64,000 nt of DNA from Orthonyx spaldingii (taxonomy: Eukaryota; Chordata; Aves; Passeriformes; Orthonychidae). The stretch covers positions 1,039,105 through 1,103,104 of the forward strand of contig VZTJ01000255.1 of NCBI GenBank assembly GCA_013397795.1, written 5' to 3'. The stretch's first letter is position 1. The number at the start of each line of letters is the position of its first letter. Under the pieces are notes generated by a model. The model was not told the origin of the DNA. It was given only the letters and a program-made list of their open reading frames with translations, and did not search any database. Of this stretch, positions 50,063-63,640 are shown piece after piece. Both the position numbers and the translations under genes were made by a program.

Positions 50063-51512
50063 TTCACCGGTGAGAAACTAACCTCGCAACTGAAAATCAG
50101 TTTAATATATGAAGCTCTAGCAGCTAGCATGGATTTGCTGATGAGAAGGGTGGCTGCCCTTGAGAATGGAAAAACACAGTCCCACATTGCTCTGGCCACA
50201 TTCACTTTGCTTACTCAAGAGCAGACAATGACAGGCAGGGGCTGGAGGGGGAAGGAGGAGGGGAGGATTTAAAGTTAATCTTGCCATGCGACTGTGTACA
50301 AGAATTACTGTCAGTACAGAAAACTGACACAAGGTAGGGAATGAATCCAAAAGACATAAGCTAAAAATGTGATCAAGGAAGAAGCTTCTCTTTTTCTTTT
50401 TCTTTTTTATTTTCCCCTCTTTGTTTTATTTGGTGCAGCAATCTAGACTTCCTCCCCTGCTCCCTCCCATCCCCCTTCCCCTGGGAAAAAAAGAGAGCTC
50501 TTATTAACCAGTGCCTCTTTCTCCTGTGAGTAGGGAAATGCTTCAACACTAAGTCACTTAAGTGTAGGTTACTGTGCAGCCATACTGCTCCCTGTGAATT
50601 ATGTATGGCTATTCAAAGCAGATATTAGACTGTGTGTGCAGATACCACTGTACGTATTAGATAGCTCCAAATAAGGATACCTCTGGTGAGGTTGGAAAAA
50701 AGTCACAGCTCAGACATATTTATGGAAAAGAAGATGTATTGAAGTAGCTGAACTAATAGATCAATGCACCAAAGTTTATGGGTACAAGTCAGCTGTCACA
50801 GGCATGGTTAAGGGAGTTATAATATTCCAGTGAAGTCCCAAGCTTAAAATAAAATAATAAAAAAAAAGATTAAAATTGCTCTGTCACTTAATTGATAGAC
50901 CAAACCTGAATCAATCACTCTTGATTGCTGGCCAGCTCTCACATTCACCATATGTCTCTGGATTTCTAAACTCAAATATAAATCTTTTCATCACAGGCAG
51001 ATTTGAACACAACAAAACCTTAACAGAGAAATTTCTTTTGAAAAGAAAGGCAGATGAAGAAGCAGAGATTCTTATTCTTCCACTATCATTCATACAAATA
51101 GCTCTCTTGAATCACTGTAGAAAGACAGGTACTTGAGAAGCAGAATCTGGCTCCGAATATCGATATGTATTACAACAGGGACACTCCTTGTAAAAACTAC
51201 ACTGAGTCCTCTGAGCATGTGTGTGATCTCTATATGAGCTCCATGCTATACAACCCCCTACCAAAAGAGGCCATATTATGAGTCATCCAGGAAGAAAATT
51301 GGTTGAACAGATCTCTTGTCCTTCCCTGCCTCTCAGCTCCCACAGCGTAATCGTATCTCACTCTGTCTCCTCCAAGCACGCCACCATTGTTTCTTGACCA
51401 TTAAAAAAAATCAGCAAGCAAAACAGATCATTTCACGGTTCTAAACACAGAAAGAGCCATGTACACAGGTTTATGTTCATCCCTGCAAATGTACATTCAT
51501 GCTCATATGCCT

Positions 51513-51595
51513 ACATACACACACATGCACGCATATATATGTGTATGTGTATGTATGTGTATGTGTATGTGTATGTATATGTATATGTATATATA
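51513..51595. repeat. (GTGTAT/GTAT)n microsatellite
   Basis: A CA-type start passes into imperfect GTGTAT and GTAT units over about 80 bases. Confidence 0.9.
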
Positions 51596-53460
51596 AGTTG
51601 CATTTCCACATGCTTTTCTATGTGTATGCAGTGAATACAATAAAATTGACAGTAACCTCTACTGGGGTTAAGTTGTGAAGAACCACGAGCAATGGTTAAA
51701 TGGTCCAGAGGGTGGAAGAAACTCTAAAACGTGCTCTGCTGCTGCAAAATTCATAACATGAAACCACAGATAACAGATGGGCAGATGCTTCCATATAGTT
51801 TTTTCTTAGACTCATGAAAACAATTTGAGAATAACTGAAATACAACAGTGAGCACAGTAATTACCATTAAAAATGTGATTTCTGCAGTGCAGTTACTTGT
51901 GGAATTACATGGCAGTCTCTGACACATGCTCTACCTCAGTAAATTTCATCTGTCAGTAGTAAACTCTTCCTTCTAGTCTTAACATGCACCATGTTCCACA
52001 CCTCAGGTTTGATCAGATTAAACTAATACCCTGGTATTGCAAGTACATATAATAAATGTGTATTTATCTGTTTCCCTAGAACATCTCTATAAGAAGTGAT
52101 AGTTACCATACCCTTGATCATGCTGCCTATCATGTAAATAGATAATAACCACTCTGTGTGTAAAATCTGAAATGCAGCAGGTAAACTTGAGGCAGAGATG
52201 AAGTAGGCAGCCAAGACCCCTCACTCTCCCATTAGCTTTCCCTTTGCCTAGGCCCTGCAGATCCATGCCAATGGGTGTTCCCATCAAGTCCTGCCATTTG
52301 TAAAGCAGAGACCACTGCTGGGATGTGGTGGCAGCTCTCATCCCCAACATTTTTCCCACCTTGGAAAACCCAGCCTGGCCCTATAGAGCCGCACCTGGGC
52401 TCTTTGCTCTGAGCCTGTCCACATCCTCTTCCTCACTGGGGAAAGATTAGCCTGCTTTGATGTGGCTCCAGTCTTGGAGTTTGCGGTAGTGCTGGTAATT
52501 TTGAGACACATCTGAACGTACATTCCCAGGTCCAGGGTCATAAGCCATACTGGTGCAAATGTCACACAAATGGAGAAAAAATAATTGGAATTTTTTGTTC
52601 TGTTTTTGGAATTGTGTAACTCCAGACCTGAGAAACTGCTGTCTTTTTTGTGCATGATGCTCTCCTTAATATACAGTGAACTTGAATATACAAAAACTTC
52701 AGCTGCTAATTCAAGATAATCTAGGTTTTATCCTGGCAAAATTGAAGTAAATATAAATCACTTCCCCTGATGATGTTTACAATATTTATTCATGGACCCT
52801 TCAGTATGAAGCACTTTGATTAAACAATTTAGTAAAAAGCACAGCAAACCCACCTGCTTTATGCAGAACAAGAACTGAGCATCTCCAAGGTTGTTACGAG
52901 CTATTATACGTGTATGAAAAAGATACTTTACACTTGCAGTCAGAGATCCGGAAAAGTGACAGCTATACAAATATACATGAGCAAAACACAACGGCATGGG
53001 CAATTATCTATTCCCGGCCTTTTCTGTATGCTTTACAAAAGTGGAAAGTTTTTGAGATTATCTACAGTAATTAGGAGTCCCCAGTTGTGTTTACATGGTT
53101 AGCAAGTGTAAAATATGATGACCTGCTGAGGATTTGCAAACAGCTAAGTTATAATGATGGATCGTGGTGAGAGGACATGTAAGATTTCCCAGACTTCTGC
53201 TGGGAATACTTCAAAAATAAAGCACGTTGTTTTCCCTTGGGGTTTATAACGCCTCTTTGACTTAATCAGCTTGCCTTTTTGCTCTCAAGGAGAAATTTCT
53301 CCAATTTTACTCATCGGGAGAAATTGCAATGTTCACAATGTTATGGTGGTGATTTTTTAACTATCTTTTCTCCTGGGAGACATTGGATAGGGTAACAAAT
53401 AACTCCCCCATAACATTTGGTTCATTATTTTGTAAGAATACAATGGTTGAGGAGAGGATA

Positions 53461-53540
53461 TTATATTTATATATGTGTGTGTCTATGTATGTATATTATA
53501 CTTATGTAACTACATGTTTATGAGTTTTATATATATATCT
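53461..53540. repeat. TA/TG low-complexity tract
   Basis: Imperfect TATG, TGTG and TATA units are visible. Confidence 0.7.
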
Positions 53541-56500
53541 CTTTTTAGATAGATGCAAAATTCTGATAACTTAAAGAAACAATTTATCTTTTATATTAAA
53601 AACACATGAACAAATAGTAATTTATTTCAAATTGTATTGAGTCTTTAAAGGAAAATTCTGCATTTAATTTATGTTCTTATAGTGCTGAAGAAAATAAAAA
53701 TTCCTTTTCTCCATGATGGGATACTGTATGCAAGCCATGCTCACTTATTTTATACAGTAACATTTGCACAGAGCTATCAGTGACTATATGTTTGCTTTTG
53801 TGGCTCAGAGAAAGCAAGCAGGGAAATGAGTAATGCTTTATTACTGCCAAACCCTGCTCAAAACAGAAGAATACCCCCAGGCATAGTCTGAAATGTTACT
53901 ATGGGGTAGGGGGAGCTTTGCATGTCTCCCTGACAGAGCCATATAAAGCAGTCCAGAGGTGAAAATGATGCAGGAGAGCTACTTTGTAGCTTCAGGACAA
54001 GCCATTCCTATCTTTGCTTATATTTCTGGCTAGTACTAGATGAAAAATGAGAAAAAATCAAGATTCAAATATTTTAAAAATGGAAACCAAGTGCAACATT
54101 TGACAATAGTATTCCATCTACAGTGTCCAGGACACCAGGCTTTTTTAGGCTTCTCATTTCTAGCACCAGGTAAGCCAGCCAGGATCTGGACTCCACTCTA
54201 ATATTTATGGGCAGATACTCCTTTTCCCTCCAAGCAGCTGGAGGTGATGGGCTGTAAACAAAGGGTAGGATTTGTCTCACCTGGCTTTAGCTGTCTAAAA
54301 GTTTAACTGTCACTAACTTAAAGTAATCATTCAAGCTTCAACTAATCATTCAAGCCCCTTCTATAGTCCATAGAGACAAATAGAGACCCAAGAGAGGCAT
54401 TTTATCATATCTGAGAGTCATACCTGAGAAAAATTTCCCCTCCCTCTTTGTGCCAGAATTGGAAACGGATCCTTCCTTAAATTAGATAGCTAATTTTCTT
54501 GTTTAAAGCTAAGTGGAATGAAACTGGGACACAATGTATAGCGTCACGTTTTTGAGTTTCCATGATCAAACCTCCAGGGAGTACCCAGAGATTTACATTT
54601 TCCTTTATATTTTCATCATCTCTTTTTTACACCCCTTGGCCAATTTAGAGCTGAAAACTTACAGGAGTTGCTCTTCTTAGTCTTCTACACCTTCCCAGGA
54701 ACAATTTTGTTATTTTGTCTTTCAGCCTGCTGAGGTGAAACATTGCTCCAAACCTTTCTTTTTCCATGCCAGGACAGTACTTCATCTTGAGAAATCTGTG
54801 CATCATGTGGTATTGAACATTTTTGGTCCTCAGCTTATTTTTCACCCTAATGACTGAGTTTCAATTCACTTTAATTTATGGTTGGATATGATAATTCAGG
54901 TTCTTACATTTCACAAGTGGCTAAACTTTATTCTTGTATTATTTACAAACGTAGATTAACGTACTACATTTTTTTTAAACTATTCCAGGTTTATGACAGG
55001 TGGGTAAAAGGTATAGTAGATAGAAAGGTCTGCTTGATTTTTATCTTTAATTTTTTTCACAGCTTTCATAATATTTTCTTATTTCTGTGTGTGAGGGAAA
55101 ATATTATAATCTTGATTTTTTAAAGTGGTACTTAAAGCTTCAGGTGTGCTGAAATATCACATACCACTTTTCATCAGGAACTTGCAGATTAACAAATATT
55201 GATGAGCTTCTGAAATTCCTATGAGACTAGTACATGCATGTTATCTAATGAAGGTAAGGCACAAGGAGGTTTAACATGTTTCTTCAACTTAAAGCTTTCT
55301 GAAGTAGATTACTTAATGTTTATGACTTGTGCATATGTCAAAAGATTTCAGAACATATTCTTATTCACTATCACTACAAACATATCCCGCATACTCAAGA
55401 TTTGATTTCATCTTAGTGGGGGGATTGCTAATGTTTCATAAACTGCATTCATACTTTTAACTATCTCTTTCATCATGAAGTGACTCATTGCCTTTAAGTT
55501 TGTGAGAGGTTCTCTCTTTGATGTTCTTTTCTTATTTTCCATAAATTTGTTTTGCAGTATTTTCTATCTGCGGTTTAACACCCTGTCATTGTCTGTCAGT
55601 TGCATTATTTTTATTACTATTTTAATGACACATTTTTGATTTTCCAGTCTCTCCAAACACTAAACTGTTTGCAGGTGGGAGCATGCCTTCAAAGGCTGAG
55701 AGTAAAGGACAGGGTGTTAACTCTTTTCATATTCATTAACCAAATATACAATTTGGAAATTTGCTTGTATATTATAAGGACTGGGACCTCATTAATTAAT
55801 TTAATAAGCTTGGCTTTGGTTCCAAACAGAATGACTCTTGAAAAAAACCCACACTTCAACAGCAGAGGAACAAGTAACTACACAAAATACAGTAGCATGT
55901 CAGCATCCATCATAATCATCTCATTACTTGACAGAAGCTCAAGAAATACCTATTTTTAGGAAAAATTCTTTAATCTCCAGTGGACATCTAGACCCCTATG
56001 AAAAGTTAAAAATTAATTAGCACTTTTTTAGGATATCTAATCTATTAAATCAAACTAAATGAGGACTATTTGTTTCAGTGTATTTTCTGTCAATCTCTTC
56101 TATGTATGTAAATGAGCATGACACTTACTCTCATGGACTGAGCCAATTTGGAAGTTTTAAACAGAAGCAGAATCAGTTTGTGGAAAGCCATATGGTCTCC
56201 TTATGATCTGCCATTAAACTAAATAACAGATTTACAGCCACAGATACAACAGCAACAGCAAAAAAACGTAACCCCCCATTTTTCACTTTTAAGTTGTATC
56301 TGCTCTGAGCATCTTTTATTTTTATTTTTATTTTTTTTCCCCCAAAAGTAACAAAAGTGCTGTGGAATCAAAGAATGCTATTTGTGTGTCCTTCTCAATT
56401 ATCAGCAAATGGTTACTGTTGAATGTCCATCAAGACAAAAAAAGATCAGTCAGAAATCAGATTATCAGTTAGCAGCTCATAGCTGTAACACATCAAACAT

Positions 56501-57389
56501 TTAGGAATTTCTCACTTCACGCCCCTCTATTTCTTCTCAATTCTTTTAAGTAGCTGGAAGATGGAAAGGTGGAATATTTCTAAAATGTCTTAACTGCATA
56601 GCACATGAGGCAGAAAAGGATAACTGGTTAATCTAACCCAGTAATTTCTGCAGTCCTTGCCCTCTGACTCAGAACTGAGGCCATTGACAAGCTTGGATAA
56701 ATGCTGTCTCCCTGATGCTCAGTTTTCATATTAGGAAAATACCAGAGCTGGAGAGGCCATGATTTTTACTGGTATTTTTTCATGGTGGTTATTTGTCCAT
56801 GTTAATAAAAAACTTGTGGACAGTTTTGCATTTTCATTTGTATGGCTCCAGTGGCCATCCACAAGTTCATCTTCTGTCATAGCCTATCCATTATTCTCTT
56901 CACATAGTCATGACAATGTTCTGCAAACAGGCAATCTCAGGAGCTGAATTCCTTTGTTTTCCCCCTGGAAATACTTAATTCAAAAATTAAAATGTTTTCT
57001 GCAGTTTCAGTTTTCTAATAACCCTTTTAATGGTTTAAATGTGGATGTTGTTAACTTCTGTAAGTCTACTATCAAACTAACTGTTTCCTTATATAAAAGT
57101 AGAATATTTTACATCTGGTTAACTCCTCCCTGTTTATGAATACTCCCATTTCATGAGTCCATGTTACCACCACATTGCACTGGAAGCTCAATATGTGCTG
57201 TTATCTACAATAAACCACAAATCTATTTTGGAGTCACCACGTCAATGGCATAGTCCTTCAGCCTCCACAGACCTTTCATAGAACTGCAGCTTTGTACTTT
57301 CCAGGAATAAAATGGCGTGTGTTTGAATAAGGCATAGTGTGTTACACAATTCAGTTCACTTGGTATGACTGACATCTTCGCCATTATGG

Positions 57390-57850
57390 ACCACTTTGCC
57401 AACCTTTGTGTCACTTGTCAATTTTATCAGCCGCAATTTTATACTTACTTCCCAGCCCCTGATGAAAATATTGAATGGTGCTAGGGGAAGCACTGATCTC
57501 CAAAGCACCCTGTTAAAACCAGTCCCTTCAAAACGACAATCTCATTGACAGCTACCTTTAGAGACTTACCAGTTTCTCAGTTTTTAATCCTTATAACATG
57601 CATTGCTAATGCTTAGTACTAAAGTTCAGCTAGAAGATCATGTGTACCTGAGCTGAAAGCCTTGTAAATGTCTACATTTATTTTTATGAGGTAATATGCA
57701 ATTTTTTTCTAATTTAGATTTGTTTGGTAGACTTTATTTCCTATAAAGCCATTCATATCTATTAATTCCTTATTAAATTCCACATAAGTTTTAACAGTAT
57801 TTTGCCTGAGCTGATGTTAAGCTAATATATTACTATGATATATACAGCTG
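57390..57850 (-). mobile_element. Ancient CR1-type LINE relic, antisense RT region
   Basis: The plus strand reads like the reverse complement of an old CR1/L3 reverse transcriptase region. It has 'GATGAAAATATTGAATGGTGC' near 57460, then 'ACTGATCTCC', 'CCTGAGCTGAAAGCCTTGTAAA'-like sequence near 57650, and a region corresponding to 'AATCCATGCTGGCT' that has decayed. Milestones occur in the expected order and rough spacing, but identity is low and indels are frequent. Ends are approximate. Confidence 0.5.
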
Positions 57851-59398
57851 ATGCCAAGCTATACAGATGTCAAATAAGGCTGAACTGGAGGACTTGGTAA
57901 GAAAATAATCTCTATTTGATAGCTAGTCATAAGCATATCTCTGGAACTTGAGGGGCCATTTGTATTTTTAGATAGAGAGAAAATGTACTCATTGCTCATG
58001 CCTAACTTACCCCTTCAGAGATGATTTAGTGAAATCAAAAGTGACTCAGAAAGTGCATCATTTCTTCAGCGCTTAAACTTCATGAAGAACAGTGGATGAT
58101 TACCTCTTTTTAGCATCCTAAACCTTCCCTCCTTGCAAGAACCTTAAGAAGGTTAAAAGTCCTCAAACCAGTTTTTATAATTTGAGGGAAACCTTTGAAG
58201 ACTGAAACCTTTGCATTTGCTGAACTCTAGCTTCCTTTAAGAAAGCTGTGCATCAGAGGATTCACAGGACACTTCCTTCTAAGATTTGTAGTTATTGTCT
58301 ATTCTTCAAATATTTGCTGTTAAAACTTTCCTACTTAAAAATTTTTCCTGTGTTATGGATGAATGATCTTCAAGATTGCATCATTCTTAGTAATTCCTTC
58401 TTGCCATTATTTTATACTTGACAATAGTCAACAAAACTCTGTAGAGCTTTTTAATTCTGTGCTCTGAAAATTTCACAGGCAAAGCGCCAGCCACTTAATT
58501 GTGCTAATTATTATTCACGCAATAACGCCTATTAGTCTGCACTTTTTTTAAAGGGGTTCAATCTACATTCAGATCTTGCTTGCTTGGCAGAATGTCATTA
58601 TAGCGGCTTTCAAAATCTGGCAGTAAGCCTAAGAAGAGTCCATTTTTGCCATTGGGACTGCCTAATCCAGACATCATTATCGATCAAACTGACACATGCC
58701 TGCCAAAATGGTTACAAGGAAAACAGGAATCTACACTGCTCCAGTATCTCCATCCCAAGTCTGCAAAATTATAGGGATCAAAAGATGAAATTGTATTTAT
58801 ATGTGAAATCAAACATATCTACAAGCAGGAGGGTAGAGATCCAGAATTGTATTCAATGAGTGTCCTTTCAAAGACACACTAGAAGAACATACTAGAAGAA
58901 GACAAGTGAAGTAAGGCCACTGGAAGAGTCTGCCTGTTTAAGTCAAGTTCCAGGTCTGGTACTGATAAGAAGATATCAAATTATAAAGTTTAAACATCTC
59001 CTATCCTTAAATCAGATAGTTACAGATCCACTTCAGATAAATTTGACTATGAAGTAAAAGTGCAGTTGCAAAAGTAACTGGGAGCATCAAGCTTCTCAAA
59101 GAAATGTGATTCCTCAACAATGAGAATTGCAGGAACAACACAGCAGCCATTATGATTTTTCTACACCATGGTATCAGTGACAAAAATGGAGTTCATAATG
59201 CATAAAAGAATGAACTTGATGGATAAACACAGGGTTATTTGGAAATTCCACAGGCTATTTTTTACATTGTTGAATAAGCAATTCCATGTGACCATTTATT
59301 AACATGAAGGACATGAGATCACATTTGCTAGTTAGCAGTTAACATAGGATGTACAGCAGGATGTGGCTCTGAGCAAGGCAAAATAGTAAGATAGGCAG
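57851..59398. other. Unique DNA, no gene seen; includes a conserved-element candidate
   Basis: No exon was recognised. The part at 58440-58760 is treated separately. A 91-codon open frame at 58584-58859 overlaps that candidate but has no known motif. Confidence 0.5.
58440..58760. promoter_or_regulatory. Candidate conserved non-coding element
   Basis: The stretch is repeat-free and holds homeodomain-like cores (ACTTAATTGTG, GCTAATTATTATT) beside CpG-containing words (AAAGCGCCAGCC, CACGCAATAACG, TATAGCGGC, TTATCGATC). Retained CpGs in AT-rich bird DNA are unusual without selection or low methylation. This is inference only. Confidence 0.25.
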
Positions 59399-60062
59399 AG
59401 AATCACAGAATGCGGAGGGTTGGAAGGGACCACAGTGGGTCATCTGGTCCAACCTCCCTTCTCAAGCAGGGTCATCCTAGAGCACATGGGACAAGATTGT
59501 GTCTAGACACAATTGAATATCTTGAATATCTTTAGTGAGAGAAACTCCACAACCTTTCTGGGCAACCTGTTCCAGCGCTCAGTCACCTACCCTACACAAT
59601 GAAGAAGTTTTTCCTCATGTTCAGGTGAAACTTTCTGTGCATCAGTTTCTGCTCATTGCCTCTTGTCCTATTGCTTGGCACCACCATGCAGAGCCTGGCT
59701 CCATCCTCTTGGCACCCACCCTTCAGATACTGGTAGACAGTGAGGTCCCCTCTCACTCATCTCTTAAGGCTGAGCAGGTCCAGCTCCCTCAGCATTTCCT
59801 CATAAGAGAGATGCTCCTGTCCTCGACTCACCCTTGTAACCATAAGAGAGATGCTCCTGTCCTCAACTCACCCTTGTAACCCTTCACTGAAGTTAGCATT
59901 CAGCATTCTGAATACTGGGGAGCCCAGTATCGAATTTTGGTGGGGGACACTACTAGTGACAGGCCTCCAACTAGACCCTATGCCACTGATTACAACCCTC
60001 CAAGATCTGGTGTTCAGCCAGTTCTCACTGTTTAACATACAGAAAGTGCATTTTTTTCCCCA
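59399..60062 (-). mobile_element. CR1 LINE, antisense, with internal deletion
   Basis: The element is read on the minus strand. Its 3' end is at 59399 ('AGAATCACAGAAT', one degraded terminal repeat). Moving right on the plus strand come the antisense 3' UTR, the C-terminal ORF2 region and 'TCCTCATAAGAGAGATGCTCC'. The match then jumps, between about 59885 and 59910, straight to the RT region. There the minus strand reads WLNTRSWRVVISGIGSSWRP and VTSSVP. Several hundred bases between these parts are missing. A 40-bp tandem duplication lies at the deletion edge. The 5' end is truncated near 60060. It is inactive. Confidence 0.9.
59801..59880. repeat. 40-bp tandem duplication inside CR1
   Basis: The unit starting CATAAGAGAGATGCTCCTGT occurs at 59801-59840 and 59841-59880 with a single G/A difference. 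It must postdate the CR1 insertion. Confidence 0.97.
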
Positions 60063-60065
60063 CAC

Positions 60066-62860
60066 GTCATGAGATTCTTGTGCAGCCTCCCAAAATATCC
60101 ACTAGCCACCTATTAAGGAACTTTTACTGACTGATGCACTGAACTGACCATCCACCAGGTATAGAACAGAAGGAATGAAGTCAATGGAAAATTGAGTTTA
60201 GCACTGTTTGATTTCTCTCCCTATATGAATTTAAAAGTCAGGTGTCATTAAAAGGTGCATTGACCTTAAGAAATGTTGATTAAAAAAAGAGTAATGAAAG
60301 GGGAGAGGCAATAAATTTTGAGGGATACAATGGAAAGGAAGAAAAGATTTCTTTACCTTATTTTGGAAGACTCTGAAAATAAAGAAGATAAAATAGAAAG
60401 GGAAATCTAGATTTTAGCTCAAGAAGAAATTTGTTGAATGCGAACATAAACTGGAAAGAATTTAGAAATGTCTGGCCAGTGAGAAGCTCCACAGATTTCT
60501 TCCAGATCTAAAGGGTTCTACAAGCTTCCTCTACCATTACAAAAGTAATTCACCATTTATAAATACAGTTTTTGAAATTTATTGGTCAAGGCTTGTTTTC
60601 AAACAAATTATTTTTGAAATCTTAATTGCAAATAAATAAGTTCAATGATTTTCCACTTCTGATACAGAATCATATCAGCATAAATAAGAAAGACAAGGAT
60701 GCTGAAACTGAACATGGTTTTACTGACGAGAACTTTTTCACTGAAAAATGCTGATGCATTGAGCTAAATGATTATTTGAGCTTATCAAGTTCAACAAAAC
60801 TTTGACTGGGGAAAAACTCTCAACTCTAGAAAAAACTCCTGACTAAAACTAGAGAAAGATAAAGACAGAAATGACTTCTTACGACAGAACAGCTACACTG
60901 TAATGCCTATTGTCTGAAGCGTAAGTTTACGTAGAAAATCTCTCACCTTAATTTGCTGCATGTGTTTCTTTTGTCATAGGTGTGAGGTAGCCGAGTATAA
61001 TGATGGAGACAAACACACATGAATTAGGTGGTTTGGAGCTGTGGCAGTATTAAAGAGCCAGTGTCACAACCCATCTCTTGCTCTGTCTTAGCAGTGAACA
61101 GAAACTAGAGGTTTTCAGATCATGCTTGAAAACAGATGATGTGACTTTTGGTTGAGATGGATACTGACAAGTATCCCTTCTCCTTCTACACCAAAGTAGA
61201 AACAAAATGTTGAAGCCATGATATTTTCCAGAAATTGGAACAGCCATTTTTCAATTAGAATTGAAGTAAATTTATTTCTGTGTTTTTCAGCTCCTAGAAG
61301 TAGTCCTTTCTGTTGCTGTCTTCACTCTTCTCACACTGCTGATGCATGTTAAGCACTACCGTGCTTTGCCCCACTTCCAAGAGGGTCATCAAGCCTCACA
61401 TGCCCTCACATGGTGTCAGCTTTCCCTTGCCATTTTTTCACTACCCCAACACTTGTGCTTTACTCCCATTTTGGTTTCCTGGTGGGAAGCGCAAGTCAAA
61501 TTAAAGAAAAGAGGAAAACACTGGAAACAAATTTAAAAGAATAAAGGAGGCTAAGGAGGGAAGTGATAAATCAAAAAAGTCTCCAGAATAAGCTGCACTC
61601 TATGTTCTCCTCAACACTCACAATTATCTCTCTACACCAAATTTGCCAAAAAAAAAAAAAAAGGAAGAAAGCAAACTTTCCTTAAACATATGGTCTAAAA
61701 AATGATGACATTTCAGACAGTAATACTTGTTTGCACTCTATCATGTTTTATCCTACTGACACAATGACACAGCTAACCACTGACAACAAGGGAAGAGTCC
61801 TGCTTTGAGGACTTCTCCAGTGCTAGCATCAAGGTAGCCTGTGATGTTCTACATAGTATGACAAATCATTATATAAGCCTTCTAAGTATCAAGGGGATAA
61901 AAACTTCTTTATAATTCACCTCTGTTACTGGTTGCATGAAAATTCAGTTGCTATAGAAGGATCAGCCAATTCTACTTTTTCACACTTGAAGAGTACGTGT
62001 CAGCAAGGCTATGCGTTGAGTGTCAAGAGTGGGTTTAATTCTATAAATGAGACCAAAAGGGTTGCAATCCACCCAGTAGATTTGATAAGATACCAAGTTA
62101 AAGGAGGAACTAGCCGTTTATGTGATATTCTTCTGGAACCCACTGAAGTGTCAGGAAGGATCTTGCACCATTTCAAAAGTAAAAGGAAAGATAGTACCAC
62201 CAAACCTCTTACACTGAAGAAACTTTTGTGTTACTGACAAAAAAGGACTGCTGAAAAGAAGAGAGAGTCTTGTATGAAGAAGTACCTTTTCTAAGAGTTT
62301 GTCCCAGTAATCATTGTCGTCTTAGCTGCAGGACTATATATATAGCTCTCTATCATTTTGCTTTGAAGAAGCCAGGTTATATTCATAGGCTTTTGAAAAA
62401 TGCTACCCCTAAGTCCCTCTGAGTTTCAAAGAGACAAAGAATCAACTGATTTTAAACATTTGTTTTTCCATTGCATATGTAACATCATTGAAAATTTACT
62501 TCAGTATCAATGAATGTAGATGAAATCTATACTCCCAAGTACCTAAGACACTTTGGAAAATGGAAATTCAGTGCTTCTAGAAATATTATTTATGGTGTAT
62601 TCATGGACTTTTATTTCCTGGTTAGTCATTCTTGGTGGTTAAAGGAGAATCTATATTAAGCTTTATATAATTCACATTATCTTAAAAACCACACAGAAAA
62701 TCTGCGAGTGTCCCTCTCTCTGGGTGTCCTTGCCTTCTTGCTCTCCTTTGTATTATTACAGCACACTCACTGCGCCTTCTCATAAATTAGATCATCCATA
62801 TCCCAGAGATCGCACTGTGTATCCATGGGAATTTATACAGTGATTAGAACAATGGGCCCC
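60066..62860. other. Unique AT-rich DNA, no gene seen
   Basis: No exon or element was recognised. An A15 tract lies at 61.65 kb. The plus-strand open frame at 61932-62237 (101 codons) is opposed by an open minus frame and has no known motif. Confidence 0.5.
61648..61662. repeat. Poly-A tract (A15)
   Basis: A homopolymer of 15 A is visible. Confidence 0.9.
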
Positions 62861-62869
62861 TGATTCTGA

Positions 62870-63640
62870 ACGGTGCCTTTGGGATTTCCTGTGATATCAA
62901 TTATATACAATACAATCCTGCCCATGAACAGCATTACCCTCCAAGCCACTCAGCTCCAATTGCGTGATACTTAAAATTCCTCACCTCATACTCATTGGCC
63001 ACGAGAGGAGAAGAAAAGAGTAAACAAATAGGAGATGACCTTTATGAGTAAAACATCTAAGCATAAAAAGATTAATCGACCCCCGTCAGCCAGTCATTAA
63101 ATCAAATAAGAGCTTTTCTTGTACTTTTAAAGCTCAGATTTACAGTCAGGCAAATTGTGTAAAAAGGCTGGTAATACAGTGACGCCCAGTGCCACTGGGC
63201 TTTAGAAAGCTGACAGTTGCTGTAAAATAGTCATTAAACAACCTCTAGAAGAGACTCATCAGCAGATGCCCCCAGGTGAAGGAGAGAGAAAGCTGAGAGA
63301 ATGAAGGAGAATCTAACATCTTAGCATGACTGAATTAAACAGAGCATATTATGCTGATTTTCAGAGTCAGCCCAGTAATTTAATTTTCATAGCAGTTCCT
63401 TTGATTGTAGCAACCATTTTATGAAACATTAATAAAACTTCTTTTTTATGTAGCATACATCCCTTTTTCATTTCATTAAGAAAAAAGACAGGATGTACAA
63501 ATTTGCTGACCATTAGCTCTGTAAATGACAAAAACAAATGAAAGATTATTTTTAATACAGTACCACTGTGGTGCGTAGACTATATTTGGCTTCATAATAA
63601 TTTCAGCACAAATTAGAAGAGACAAACAAACTGTACATGG
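62870..63640. promoter_or_regulatory. Candidate conserved non-coding element near the right end
   Basis: About 770 bases have no simple repeats and no mobile-element signature. Mixed motifs include GATTAATCGACC, CATTAAATCAAATAA, TTGATTGTAGCAACC and CCAGTGCCACTGG (a near-palindrome). This texture is what vertebrate enhancer-type conserved blocks usually look like. No coding frame is supported. Conservation is not visible from one sequence, so this remains a guess. Confidence 0.3.

Larger units (their letters stand above)
50063..57389. other. Unique AT-rich DNA, no gene seen
   Basis: No exon was recognised. It holds a pyrimidine-rich stretch at 50.38-50.48 kb, a GTAT/GTGTAT repeat at 51.51 kb, a G+C-richer part at 52.2-52.5 kb of unknown nature, and TA/TG-rich sequence at 53.46-53.54 kb. 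Open frames up to 119 codons (55600-55959) look random. Confidence 0.5.

Noticed and set aside
56640..56760. Possible further MIR-like fragment ('CTCAGTTTTCATATTAGGAAAATA')
   Set aside because: Only one short box resembles MIR, and the flanks do not continue the match.
59535..59879. 114-codon plus-strand open frame
   Set aside because: It is the antisense strand of a CR1 element and includes the 40-bp duplication.
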